Source of the DNA: JBCBDX01 sp038529265
GTDB taxonomy: Bacteria; Pseudomonadota; Alphaproteobacteria; Rhizobiales; Rhizobiaceae
Assembly (NCBI GenBank): GCA_038529265.1
Contig: JBCBDX010000002.1
Span: forward strand, 186,001-250,000
Reading direction: 5' to 3'
DNA: 64,000 nucleotides
A model generated the notes under the pieces. The model had not been told where the DNA came from and did not search any database. It was given only the letters and a program-made list of their open reading frames with translations. Positions 42,290-51,754 of the stretch are shown here, piece by piece. Position 1 is the stretch's first letter. Every line of letters begins with the position of its first letter. Both the position numbers and the translations under genes were made by a program.

Positions 42290-43069
42290 TCATCTGCCAA
42301 GAAGAGCATCGACAATATCGGCGGCCGCCTTCATTTGTGTCCATTTCCATATGCGCAAGGCGTTGGCTTCCGCGTCCTCGCCCCATTGCTCTATATTGAA
42401 ATCCTCGTCCACATGGGCCGTTTTCCAAGCCTCTTCAGCAGCCAACTCACCTTCATAGACGGCAAAGCCCAAAACCGCTGAACCTGTCAGCGTCGTCATG
42501 GAATGAAGTGCAGCCAGAATGATCGGATCATCAATGCGATTAACGAGCAAGCTAAAAGCACCAATTGTTGCCTTGGGTTGGGTCACGTGCATGATGCCCT
42601 CGGCAAGGACAAATCGACTACCAAGACTTGAGCTGATCCAATCCAGCATGGGGTCCCAGGCTTCATTTTGTCGGGAAACGAGCCTCTCCGGGCCGTCGGC
42701 ACGATAGCAAAGCAAGTCTGACCCAGCAAAGCGCACGATATCTTCAGCAACAGCCTGCATATCAGTGGCAACACCATCGATAGCGGTGTTTAGCAATCGA
42801 TATAGTGGCATTGCCTTGGGATCGAGATACTCTGTTTGCGCATCGAACTCGCCTGCCAGCAACTGAGCGCCGTTTTCGGGCAGCAACAGTCTATTGTGAC
42901 CCGGTGTTTTCACGGCACGCCCATCCAGTCCGACCACAAACCCGCCATCAACTTCCAGAAGCGCCACTTCTTTGTAAAAGCGCTTGGGAAGCTCTGTTTT
43001 TGAAGCTTGACGTGCTGCTTCAATCGGATTTGTGGCCGCCGCTTCCAAATCAACGAGAATGTCGCGCAT
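42290..43069 (-). CDS. ATP12 family chaperone (F1-ATPase assembly)
   Basis: A 259-residue protein of the ATP12 family found in mitochondria and alphaproteobacteria. It shows PKRFYKEV near the N-terminus, GRAVKTPGHNRLLLP, and LLCYRADGPERLVSRQNEAWDPMLDW (about residues 118-145). It assists assembly of the F1 alpha subunit. The stop lies 91 bp upstream of pccB on the same strand, so co-transcription is possible. It is a useful marker for the alphaproteobacterial origin of the window. Confidence 0.9.
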   Translation of the reverse strand: MRDILVDLEAAATNPIEAARQASKTELPKRFYKEVALLEVDGGFVVGLDGRAVKTPGHNRLLLPENGAQLLAGEFDAQTEYLDPKAMPLYRLLNTAIDGVATDMQAVAEDIVRFAGSDLLCYRADGPERLVSRQNEAWDPMLDWISSSLGSRFVLAEGIMHVTQPKATIGAFSLLVNRIDDPIILAALHSMTTLTGSAVLGFAVYEGELAAEEAWKTAHVDEDFNIEQWGEDAEANALRIWKWTQMKAAADIVDALLGR

Positions 43070-43161
43070 AGTTGTTCAAAACCTTTCTGTGAGCGAGGCT
43101 TCGCAACCTCCCCGCGCCCATGCCATACTCATGTGCGATTCGAGATGCAAACAAGCGCGAT

Positions 43162-45198
43162 ATGGACAATAGTAACGATCTGTTCGGCACTGCGCCGCCG
43201 CCACAACCAAAACCACCGGCCCCAAAGCCAAAGGCTGCACCCAAGCCTGCGCCCAGTGCTGGAGCAGACGGCTATGACGCTTCTTCAATTGTGGTTCTTG
43301 AAGGTCTGGAGCCCGTTCGCCAACGACCCGGCATGTATATTGGGGGAACCGATACCAAAGCACTGCATCACCTTTTTGCGGAAGTAATTGACAATTCAAT
43401 GGATGAGGCCGTTGCCGGCCACGCGACCTTTATTGAGGTTGAACTTGATGCGAATGGTTTTTTGTCTGTGACGGACAATGGCCGCGGTATTCCGGTCGAT
43501 CCGCATCCCAAATTTAAAGACAAATCCGCGCTGGAAGTCATCATGACAACGCTCCATGCAGGCGGTAAATTCAACGGAGACGCCTACGAGACTTCCGGCG
43601 GTTTGCATGGAGTTGGTGTTTCGGTAGTCAACGCACTTGCCGACACGCTTGAGGTTGAAGTTGCACGAAATCGCAACCTGTATCGCCAGACCTTCTCGCG
43701 CGGCAAAGCGCAAGGGCCAATCGAAGACTTGGGCCCTGTGCATAATCGGCGCGGCACCAAAGTCCGATTTCACCCGGATGCGGAAATTTTTGGCGCTGGC
43801 GCAAAGTTCAACCCTGAAACACTCTATAAGATGGCCCGATCAAAGGCCTATCTGTTTGGTGGCGTCGAGATCCGCTGGGAGTGTGCGCCTGAACTGCTGA
43901 GCGAGAAATCCAAGATCGAGCAAAAAGCCGTTTTCCACTTTCCGGGCGGCTTGAAGGACTATCTGGAAGCGTCATTGAGCGGCGATCATCGGGTCACAGA
44001 ACAGATTTTCGCCGGTAAATCCGACAAGAACACCGGGCACGGAGCAGTTGAGTGGGCAATCACTTGGCACACTGGCGACGGCATTGTTTCATCATACTGC
44101 AATACAATCCCAACCGGGGATGGCGGGACGCATGAAGCCGGATTCCGGCAAGCGATTACCCGCGGCTTGAAGGCCTATGGTGAACTGACAGGCAGCAAGC
44201 GCGCATCCATAATTACAACTGACGATGTGATGATCTCTGCGGCTGCCATGCTGTCAGTCTTTGTCAGAGAACCTGAATTTGTCGGACAGACAAAAGACAA
44301 ATTGGCGACTGTTGAAGCACAGAAAATCGTTGAAAATGCTGTACGCGATCCTTTCGACCACTGGCTTGCCGCCTCCCCTCAAGAGGCCAACCGGTTGCTC
44401 GAATGGGTGATGGAACGCGCTGACGAGCGCGTAAGGCGCCGCAAGGAAAAGGAAGTCACACGCAAGTCTGCCGTACGCAAGCTCCGTCTACCCGGCAAGC
44501 TGGCTGACTGCACCCAAAATGCTGCAGCAGGTGCGGAGCTTTTTATCGTTGAGGGTGATTCGGCCGGTGGCTCCGCCAAACAAGCCCGCAACCGCGCTCT
44601 GCAAGCAGTGCTACCGCTTCGAGGAAAAATCCTCAACGTGGCATCAGCTGGACGCGAAAAGATGGGCGCTAATCAGCAAATTGGCGATATCATTCAAGCA
44701 CTCGGTGTTGGAACCGGAACCAAATATCGCGACGATGATTTACGCTATGAGCGCGTCATCATCATGACAGATGCCGACGTGGATGGTGCCCATATTGCAT
44801 CGCTTTTGATCACTTTTTTCTTCCAGGAAATGCCCGACCTAATCCGTAACGGGCACCTCTTTTTGGCAGTACCGCCACTCTACAAGCTAACACAAGGCAA
44901 TCGCTCGCTTTATGCCCGTGATGATGCACACCGCGCCGAAATAATGGAGCGTCAGTTCAACGCAAACAAGAAGGTCGAGGTCAGCCGCTTTAAAGGTTTG
45001 GGCGAAATGCTACCGGCTCAGCTCAAAGAGACAACCATGGACCCGACCAAGCGGTCCCTGCTACGTGTTGAAATTGACGAGTTGGACCCGGCAACAACAA
45101 AACGCGCCATCAATGACATTATGGGCACAAAGCCAGAAGCACGCTTCCGCTTTATTCAGGACAATGCCGAGTTTGCGCGCGATCTGGTTGATGTTTGA
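43162..45198 (+). CDS. parE: DNA topoisomerase IV subunit B
   Basis: A 678-residue type II topoisomerase ATPase subunit. An alanine/proline-rich leader (residues about 12-33) precedes LEGLEPVRQRPGMYIGG. The GHKL ATPase motifs follow (DNSMDEA, DNGRGIPVD, GGLHGVGVSVVNAL), then the TOPRIM motifs EGDSAGG and DADVDGAHI. The DNDLFG-type N-terminus and the absence of a GyrB-like insertion favour ParE over GyrB. It decatenates chromosomes with ParC. The ATG at 43162 has a weak ribosome-binding site; an upstream ATG at 43120 is possible but unlike relatives. Confidence 0.9.
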   Translation: MDNSNDLFGTAPPPQPKPPAPKPKAAPKPAPSAGADGYDASSIVVLEGLEPVRQRPGMYIGGTDTKALHHLFAEVIDNSMDEAVAGHATFIEVELDANGFLSVTDNGRGIPVDPHPKFKDKSALEVIMTTLHAGGKFNGDAYETSGGLHGVGVSVVNALADTLEVEVARNRNLYRQTFSRGKAQGPIEDLGPVHNRRGTKVRFHPDAEIFGAGAKFNPETLYKMARSKAYLFGGVEIRWECAPELLSEKSKIEQKAVFHFPGGLKDYLEASLSGDHRVTEQIFAGKSDKNTGHGAVEWAITWHTGDGIVSSYCNTIPTGDGGTHEAGFRQAITRGLKAYGELTGSKRASIITTDDVMISAAAMLSVFVREPEFVGQTKDKLATVEAQKIVENAVRDPFDHWLAASPQEANRLLEWVMERADERVRRRKEKEVTRKSAVRKLRLPGKLADCTQNAAAGAELFIVEGDSAGGSAKQARNRALQAVLPLRGKILNVASAGREKMGANQQIGDIIQALGVGTGTKYRDDDLRYERVIIMTDADVDGAHIASLLITFFFQEMPDLIRNGHLFLAVPPLYKLTQGNRSLYARDDAHRAEIMERQFNANKKVEVSRFKGLGEMLPAQLKETTMDPTKRSLLRVEIDELDPATTKRAINDIMGTKPEARFRFIQDNAEFARDLVDV

Positions 45199-45201
45199 CG
45201 G

Positions 45202-46368
45202 TTAGGCGGCCTGAGCGGTCGCTACCGCGCGTGCATGGCTGCGTGCGTTCTTGCGTACCTCATCCAGGTAGATGGACCGCAACAGGCCCTCAATGTCATC
45301 ATTAGCAGTTTCAAAGCCGCGCGAAGATGGGGCAACAGCTTCCATTATCGCATAGGTGATTTCTTGCGCACCCGCATGAGAACGCCCGACGCCAACTGCC
45401 CGCCATTGTTGCACGGCCAAAGATAGCACTGTGCCAACTTTGTCGCTTAATCCGGCCTTTGCAAATATGCCCCGCAATTGATTTTCTCGCGCTGTCGCAA
45501 ATGCGTCAATCAACATTTGACGGCTCAATCCTGAAAGGTCAGCCACAACTGCCGCAATAAAATCCAGATGCCCGTGACAAGCTGCTCGCAAGATCATCGC
45601 AGTGGTGAGACGTCCATCTTCGCGAAGTGCATCGACAAACGCTTCACAATCAACCCCCTGAACCTCATCAAGCAACTGGACAATGGCCGGTTGAAGTGCA
45701 GCCTCTGACGTGCCGACAGCACGCGCCCTGCCCAACAAACCGGTAACAAAGGGCTCTTTTGCCAACGCTTCGTTGACGGCGACCAACAATTGATAGCGCA
45801 ATAGAGGCTCCATCGAAGGCATATCGAGCAGCGCTGCACGCACTTGACCTTGAGATGAAAACCGCTCGACCAGAACCTTGCGACACTCGGCGCAAACTCG
45901 CGCATTTCGGTTTTCTATTAACGCACACGCTGCCTCAGCGCCGGCATGACGGGCGAGCGCCAATGCGAGCATACGCCCCACTTCCGGCCGCTGAGCGATC
46001 AAAACCTGTAACCGCGGATCACCAAAACGCACTCTGTCGATCAGGTCAGTTTCTCTGATACGAGGCGAACGGACCACAATAAGTGAAGCAATATCAAAAC
46101 GATCAGCGAGTAACGCAACGAGTATCTGCTCGGGCGCGTGTGGGCTTGTGGCCAAAGCCTCTGCAATAGCCAGTCGCACCCGCGGCGATGGATCATCCAT
46201 CAAGTCGGTCAGCGCGGCATCCGCTGCACAACGCTCTTCAAATGACATGTCTGAGACAAGATAGGCGCGCGCCAACGCGGAAGCTGCCGCAGCACGCTTT
46301 GCAACGTCGGCGGTCTGTTTCCAGTTCAAGAATCGCTGAACGATAAATGGAGTGTCACTTGAGATCAT
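45202..46368 (-). CDS. DUF2336 domain-containing protein
   Basis: A 388-residue, alanine-rich, all-helical protein with repeated DxxPRVRLAIAEALA-like segments, as in HEAT repeats. This matches DUF2336, a family confined mostly to alphaproteobacteria. The function is unknown; the repeats suggest protein-protein binding. It converges on parE with 3 bp between the stop codons. No signal peptide. Confidence 0.8.
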   Translation of the reverse strand: MISSDTPFIVQRFLNWKQTADVAKRAAAASALARAYLVSDMSFEERCAADAALTDLMDDPSPRVRLAIAEALATSPHAPEQILVALLADRFDIASLIVVRSPRIRETDLIDRVRFGDPRLQVLIAQRPEVGRMLALALARHAGAEAACALIENRNARVCAECRKVLVERFSSQGQVRAALLDMPSMEPLLRYQLLVAVNEALAKEPFVTGLLGRARAVGTSEAALQPAIVQLLDEVQGVDCEAFVDALREDGRLTTAMILRAACHGHLDFIAAVVADLSGLSRQMLIDAFATARENQLRGIFAKAGLSDKVGTVLSLAVQQWRAVGVGRSHAGAQEITYAIMEAVAPSSRGFETANDDIEGLLRSIYLDEVRKNARSHARAVATAQAA

Positions 46369-46439
46369 GACACCGATGTTGGCGGCAAAAGGTTTAAGTT
46401 TCGTTCACCATGTTAAGCAACGCCCCGTTAAGAAGCGAA

Positions 46440-47042
46440 CTATCGCTCATTGGGTCGCTTCAACTGAAACACAGGCCCTAACCCTCCATAGTCACGATAA
46501 CCGAGACGCATGATGGGGCGCGCTTTTGCCGTGTCAAACAGGCCATCATTGAGAAAAGCCTCGTTGATGTGCACACCTACAACCTGACCGAACACTGTGT
46601 ATGAGTCGACCTTTCGCCCCGTTATGTCTTCCTGCCGAACGATGTTTGTCACCTTGCACTCGAGCACTGAGGGGCAATTGGCGATGTGCGGTGCGCTGAT
46701 GGCCAGACCTTGCGCCAATTGCAGACCCGCATGATCAAACTCCGACTGGCCTCGCGCAAGACTGGCAGACGTCAGATTCATTTGGTCGGCCTGTTCAACG
46801 GAAACAAAGTTGCAAGCAAACTCTCCAGTTTCTGACGCGTAAGCGGCGCTGTCTTTCCAACCGTCAGAAGAAAACATGACAATGGGCGGCGCGGCACATA
46901 CAGCGTTAAAGAAGGAGTATGGTGCCAAATTCACGCTGCCATCAGCGCCACGCGTTGACACCCAACCAATTGGCCTTGGCGCGACGATGGCCTTGAACGG
47001 GTCATGCGGAAGGCCATGACCTTCTTCGGGTTTATAAAACAT
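46440..47042 (-). CDS. Flavin reductase-like (FMN-binding) family protein
   Basis: A 200-residue protein of the flavin reductase-like domain. It shows RPIGWVSTRGADGSVNLAPYSFFNAV near residues 24-49, a classic FMN-binding strand-loop, then CNFVS and EFDHAGL. Such proteins reduce flavin for partner monooxygenases or act as small oxidoreductases in the cytosol. The upstream gene on the same strand is a nitroreductase ending 14 bp away, so two flavoproteins are co-transcribed; the substrate is not apparent. Confidence 0.85.
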   Translation of the reverse strand: MFYKPEEGHGLPHDPFKAIVAPRPIGWVSTRGADGSVNLAPYSFFNAVCAAPPIVMFSSDGWKDSAAYASETGEFACNFVSVEQADQMNLTSASLARGQSEFDHAGLQLAQGLAISAPHIANCPSVLECKVTNIVRQEDITGRKVDSYTVFGQVVGVHINEAFLNDGLFDTAKARPIMRLGYRDYGGLGPVFQLKRPNER

Positions 47043-47056
47043 ATTGGCTTGACCCC

Positions 47057-47647
47057 TCAGGCTTCCACATATTGTCCGGCATAATTGCTCACCTTGGCTG
47101 CAATATCGGGGCGTGGACGCTCAGGGATGGTAGCATCGGTGGAACCAATGTGGACGATGCCAGCCATACGTTCGCTGGTAGCGAGACCGAGAATAGCGCG
47201 GCCTTTAGCGTCGTCGCTATACCATCCGGTGACCCAGTTGGCAGCAAAACCTGCGGCAGTAGCGGCATTAACGAGGGTCATACAGACTGCACCGGCTGAC
47301 AGAAACTGCTCCCATTCTGGAATATGCGAACTCTCATCGACCGTTGAGACCACACCGATTGCAACTGGTGCACGGTTAAGACGGTTCTTCTCGCGCTCCA
47401 AGTCTGCATCTGAAAGTGTACCCCGCATTTCGACGGCGCGAGCAGCCAGCTTTTCGCCAATAGCCAGCGCGTCTTCGGGGCGATAGACAATCAGTCTCCA
47501 CGGTTCCAAACGCCCGTGATCCGGCACTCGAAGCGCGATCTGAAGTAGTCGGTGGAGTGTTTTATCGTCCGGGCCTGGCTCTTTGAACATGGAGAGTGGA
47601 ATGGATTGGCGTTGTGCCAGAAACTGAAGCACGGTTTCGTTCAACAT
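47057..47647 (-). CDS. Nitroreductase family protein, YdjA-like
   Basis: A 196-residue FMN oxidoreductase with LAQRQSIPLSMFKEPGPDDKTLHRLLQ at the N-terminus and PDHGRLEPWRLIVYRP, the YdjA-type FMN-binding segment, followed by GAVCMTLVNAATAAGF and NWVTGW. Length fits the small YdjA branch. It probably reduces nitro or quinone-type compounds with NAD(P)H. The ATG at 47647 is supported by GAGG 5 nt upstream; longer frames are not family-like. It is divergent from the secreted protein gene at 47720. Confidence 0.85.
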   Translation of the reverse strand: MLNETVLQFLAQRQSIPLSMFKEPGPDDKTLHRLLQIALRVPDHGRLEPWRLIVYRPEDALAIGEKLAARAVEMRGTLSDADLEREKNRLNRAPVAIGVVSTVDESSHIPEWEQFLSAGAVCMTLVNAATAAGFAANWVTGWYSDDAKGRAILGLATSERMAGIVHIGSTDATIPERPRPDIAAKVSNYAGQYVEA

Positions 47648-47719
47648 GACGGCCTCGTCGATTAAGTGCGTGAAAGAGATGCCTTGAAATTGCCACCCAA
47701 ATTGCGTCAAACCAATATC

Positions 47720-48676
47720 ATGAATATTGAACACTCTGGGCAACGTTTGCTGGCTTGTACGCTTTTGACCATGCTTCTGGCAACGGCCTCACACGCACAA
47801 GATCAGTTGGACCTTGAAGTGTTGGAGCTACCCGCAATCACGCCTTATGCACCGCCCACTGAGCCATCAACAGAGCAAAACGCTTTCACACCAACCGTCA
47901 CATTTGAAGCGCGATTGACGGATGAAGGCGAACCGATGGAAGCGGGACTGATTTGGCGCGTCTTCGGTGTAACACCGGCCTCCGACGGGAAACTACCTCT
48001 CATTGCAACCGCACAGGGCGGGACAACAAGCCTTCAGCTGCAGCCCGGAAGCTATTATGTGCATACGACCTTTGGCCGTGCGAGCGCATCAACAAGACTT
48101 GATGTCGGCTTCGAGCCCATAACACAGACTGTCATATTGAAGGCCGGTGGCCTTCGCCTTGACGCCATGCTGCCAGATGGCAGCCGAATGCGGCGCGAGC
48201 AGCTTCGTTTCGATATTTATGACGGGCTTGTTGACGAATCGACTGGCGAACGCGGGTTGATCATTCCCGATGTACCAGCGGGTCGCATCGTTCGGCTGCC
48301 AGAAGGGACATACCATGTCGTTTCGCGCTACGGCGATATCAACGCCGAAATTCGCGCCGACTTACGCGTACAGGCGGGTAAAACAGTAAACGCATCGATC
48401 GAACATCGCGCCGCGCAGGTGACACTCAACCTTGTCCGGGCAAATAGCGGCTTTCCATTGCCGGACACGGCCTGGTCGGTTTTAGATTCATCAACTGGTG
48501 ACATCATCAATGAACGAATTGGCGCCTTCCCTTCCATGGTTCTTGCTGCGGGAGAATACACGGCAATCGCCAAGCACAGGGATCGTCTGTTTCGACGCGA
48601 GTTCGTCGTCAGTCCCGGCAGCGACATCACCGTCCGAATCAACACAGAAAATGATGAAGTGCCAAGCGAAGGCTAG
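47720..48676 (+). CDS. Periplasmic beta-sandwich repeat protein of unknown function
   Basis: A 318-residue protein with a signal peptide (LLACTLLTMLLATASHAQ, cleavage near residue 28). The rest divides into three similar modules of about 85 residues, each with a LxPGxYxV/LPEGTYHV/LAAGEYTA turn and a following strand (HTTFG, SRYGD, AKHRD), as in PEGA-like or Ig-like surface modules. No enzyme motif is seen. The final residues are charged and there is no membrane anchor. It is a single gene between a divergent nitroreductase and a convergent acyltransferase. Confidence 0.65.
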   Translation: MNIEHSGQRLLACTLLTMLLATASHAQDQLDLEVLELPAITPYAPPTEPSTEQNAFTPTVTFEARLTDEGEPMEAGLIWRVFGVTPASDGKLPLIATAQGGTTSLQLQPGSYYVHTTFGRASASTRLDVGFEPITQTVILKAGGLRLDAMLPDGSRMRREQLRFDIYDGLVDESTGERGLIIPDVPAGRIVRLPEGTYHVVSRYGDINAEIRADLRVQAGKTVNASIEHRAAQVTLNLVRANSGFPLPDTAWSVLDSSTGDIINERIGAFPSMVLAAGEYTAIAKHRDRLFRREFVVSPGSDITVRINTENDEVPSEG

Positions 48677-48686
48677 GTAGGTTCCT

Positions 48687-49562
48687 TCAACCGCAGGGAG
48701 CGGACTTTTTGGGCTCTTTCGCTCTCAGTTGGCGACCCGACGGATCGAGCACAAACACCGACTTGTACAACAAATCGAGCAGTTCCTTGCGATCTTTGAT
48801 TTGGCTGAGCTTCTCCCAATGAAGAGGCTGGCCAATCCAAGCGCGAATTTGCTTGCCGTAAAGACGCTGAAACTCACGTATAAGCAATGACGTGCGCAGT
48901 GTTAGCGAAAACTGACTGACCAAATGGAACAAACGACCATTCTGGCCGTCGAAATACACAGGAATTACAGATGCCTGAGCGCTTTGTACCAGCTTGGCAA
49001 CAAATATTTTCCAAGGCAGATCGCGTGCACGACCGATCCCCTTTGGCGCTGTCGCAACACCACCTGACGGGAAAATGATAATTGTGACGCCCTCCTTAAG
49101 CAGCTTCACCGCCTCTTTGCGGGTAGCTAGGTTAAGAGCAAGCGCCTCTTTGCTTTCCTCAAAAGATATGGGCAGTGAGTAAGGGCGAATTTCGGGTACC
49201 TTCAGCAGATCATTGTTGATAATCACGCGGAATGGTCGACCCAGCTTTTCAGCTAGCGATAGAAAAGCAATGCCGTCGCCAATGCCATAGGGATGGTTGG
49301 CGACCATGACCAGAGGGGTATCGGGCAAATTGGCCGGCGGCCACTTTCCACCAGCTGCATCCAGCTTCACTTCAATGAGATCAAGCATCTCGGTAAAGAC
49401 CGTGTCTGTCTTTCCTAAAATCTCTTCACGCCAATATTCGTAAAGATCTGCAAGCTTCTCACGGCCCGAAGCATTTTCAACGGCCCTGATGAACCACCGC
49501 TTGAGCGGAGGATCATTGGGGCGTGCGTAGGACAGTTCCTGAAAACGCGTGTCTCTCGGCAT
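48687..49562 (-). CDS. Lysophospholipid acyltransferase family protein (PlsC-like)
   Basis: A 291-residue acyltransferase with the catalytic motif NHPYGIGD (an N-H-x4-D variant) near residues 89-96 and a second block IIFPSGGVATAP at about 157-168 corresponding to the PEGT region. Related proteins acylate glycerophospholipids or act on other acceptors. No obvious membrane helix precedes the motif. The C-terminus ends in a basic, proline-containing tail. It converges on the secreted-protein gene with 10 bp between stops. The acceptor is unknown. Confidence 0.75.
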   Translation of the reverse strand: MPRDTRFQELSYARPNDPPLKRWFIRAVENASGREKLADLYEYWREEILGKTDTVFTEMLDLIEVKLDAAGGKWPPANLPDTPLVMVANHPYGIGDGIAFLSLAEKLGRPFRVIINNDLLKVPEIRPYSLPISFEESKEALALNLATRKEAVKLLKEGVTIIIFPSGGVATAPKGIGRARDLPWKIFVAKLVQSAQASVIPVYFDGQNGRLFHLVSQFSLTLRTSLLIREFQRLYGKQIRAWIGQPLHWEKLSQIKDRKELLDLLYKSVFVLDPSGRQLRAKEPKKSAPCG

Positions 49563-49655
49563 AAGATCACATTATGTGCGCGCTGCGGCGACAATACGCC
49601 AAGCACCCACTCCTCCTAAACAAATATAGTGCACGTGATGCCAAACAACAAAGCG

Positions 49656-51620
49656 TTATTGCGCCGCGCGCCTAACATCAGGTGGCGTTGCTTCATCGGC
49701 CAGTGACGCAACTGCTGCATCAAGCGTCATCGGCGTTTGGTCGCGAGAACCAAGCCGACGAATGTTGACCGTACCTTCCTCAGCTTCGCGCATGCCAACA
49801 ACCACAATCACGGGCACTTTCGTCACCGAGTGCTCACGCACTTTGTAGTTGATCTTCTCATTACGGAAGTCGGTATCAACCTCCAAACCGGCAGCAATCA
49901 GGCGATCAGCGACTTGCTGGCCATAATCATTGGCATCGGACGTAATGGAGGCGACTACAACCTGTTTGGGTGACAACCACAGCGGAAAATGCCCGGCATA
50001 GTTTTCCAAGATGATGCCCAAGAAGCGCTCAAGCGACCCGCATATGGCGCGGTGCACCATAACAGGCTGCTTCTTTTCAGAGTCGCTATCGATATAAAAC
50101 GCACCAAAACGCTCCGGTAGATTAAAGTCGACCTGGGTCGTCCCCATCTGCCATTCACGTCCAATGGCATCTTTAAGTGTATACTCGAATTTTGGCCCGT
50201 AAAACGTTCCCTCACCTTCATTGATGCCAATGCTGATCCGCGGATCGGCGGCAGCCATTTTATCCAAGGAGCGACGCAATATATCTTCCGCGTGGTCCCA
50301 GGCCGCATCGCTGCCGACTCGCTTTTCCGGGCGGGTTGCAAGTTTGACTTCGACAGATTCAAAGCCGAAATCTTCATAGACCGACATCATCAGATCGTTG
50401 ATTTTCAAGATTTCCGCTTCGAGCTGCTCCTCTGTACAGAAAACGTGAGCGTCATCCTGCGTAAAGCCTCTCACGCGCATGAGCCCGTGAAGCGCCCCGG
50501 ACGGCTCATAGCGGTGAACCACCCCAAACTCCGCCAAGCGAATGGGCAAATCGCGATAGGACTTCAGACCATGCTTGAATATTTGCACATGACCAGGACA
50601 ATTCATGGGCTTTAGCGCGAATGTCCGCTGATCTTCGGCTTCCGGGTCTGCGGAGCGAACGCCAAACATGTTTTCCTTGTACCAACCCCAGTGGCCGGAC
50701 GTCTCCCACAAATCGGAGACCAGCACTTGGGGTGCGTTCACTTCTTCATAGTCCCCTTTCAATCGACGACGCATGTAGGAAACAACGGCTTGGAAAACCC
50801 GCCAACCTTTACCGTGCCAGAAGACGACACCGGGCCCCTCTTCCTGAAAGTGGAATAAATCCATCTCGCGGCCAAGTTTGCGGTGATCGCGCTTTTCGGC
50901 CTCTTCCAGCATGTGCAGATGTGCATCGAGCTGCTTTTTATCAGCCCATGCCGTCCCATAAATGCGGGTGAGCATTTCATTGTCACTGTCACCGCGCCAA
51001 TATGCGCCAGCCACCTTCATAAGCTTGAACGCTTCACCAACTTGGCCGGTTGATTGCAGATGCGGGCCGCGGCAAAGGTCAAACCATTGGCCCTGCTTGT
51101 AAATCTTGACATCTTCACCTTCCGGGATCGCGTCAACGAGCTGCACCTTGTACTGCTCGCCCATCTCCGAAAAGGTTTCCTTGGCTTTGTCGCGCGACCA
51201 GACTTCCTTGGTGAACTTATCGTTGCGCTTGATGATCTGGGCCATCTTCTTTTCGATTTTCGGCAGATCATCGGGCGTGAACGGCTCGTTCTTGGCAAAA
51301 TCATAGAAGAACCCATTTTCAATCACCGGACCGATGGTTACCTGCGTGCCGGGCCACAATTCCTGTACCGCTTCGGCCATCACATGCGCCGCATCATGGC
51401 GGATCAATTCGAGCGCGCGCGGGTCATCGCGGCCAATAAACTCGATGGAACCATCGGCAACCGGATCGCTCAAATCCATCATCTCGCCATCGAGCGCCAT
51501 GGCGAGCGACTTCTTGGCAAGCGATTTGGAGATGCTCTCAGCGACTTCGCGGCCCGTGGTTCCGGCGGCAAATTCACGCTTTGAATTGTCAGGGAAAATC
51601 AGTTGGACGGCATCGCCCAT
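49656..51620 (-). CDS. thrS: Threonine--tRNA ligase
   Basis: A 654-residue class II synthetase with an N-terminal TGS domain (about 1-65), an editing domain with HDAAHVMAEAV (about 75-85), and the catalytic core with MNCPGH and the zinc-binding cysteine, TQDDAHVFC, and a C-terminal anticodon-binding domain (about 545-640). It charges tRNA-Thr; one such tRNA (UGU) lies 4 kb away in this window. No T-box-like leader is visible upstream, as expected for a proteobacterium. Confidence 0.96.
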   Translation of the reverse strand: MGDAVQLIFPDNSKREFAAGTTGREVAESISKSLAKKSLAMALDGEMMDLSDPVADGSIEFIGRDDPRALELIRHDAAHVMAEAVQELWPGTQVTIGPVIENGFFYDFAKNEPFTPDDLPKIEKKMAQIIKRNDKFTKEVWSRDKAKETFSEMGEQYKVQLVDAIPEGEDVKIYKQGQWFDLCRGPHLQSTGQVGEAFKLMKVAGAYWRGDSDNEMLTRIYGTAWADKKQLDAHLHMLEEAEKRDHRKLGREMDLFHFQEEGPGVVFWHGKGWRVFQAVVSYMRRRLKGDYEEVNAPQVLVSDLWETSGHWGWYKENMFGVRSADPEAEDQRTFALKPMNCPGHVQIFKHGLKSYRDLPIRLAEFGVVHRYEPSGALHGLMRVRGFTQDDAHVFCTEEQLEAEILKINDLMMSVYEDFGFESVEVKLATRPEKRVGSDAAWDHAEDILRRSLDKMAAADPRISIGINEGEGTFYGPKFEYTLKDAIGREWQMGTTQVDFNLPERFGAFYIDSDSEKKQPVMVHRAICGSLERFLGIILENYAGHFPLWLSPKQVVVASITSDANDYGQQVADRLIAAGLEVDTDFRNEKINYKVREHSVTKVPVIVVVGMREAEEGTVNIRRLGSRDQTPMTLDAAVASLADEATPPDVRRAAQ

Positions 51621-51754
51621 GGTCGCTCTCCTTTATCCAGTCCCGCGAACGGATGCGGGTGGGTTGATGTCCGGCGTGCCGATAGCCAAAAAACCGGACG
51701 AGGTAAACCCAAAGACGGCTTGGCCGCGCTGATTAATTGGCGCAAAATCAAACG

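Noticed and set aside
51621..51754. T-box or other leader controlling thrS
   Set aside because: The spacer is short, no T-box sequence is seen, and such leaders are not expected in this phylum.
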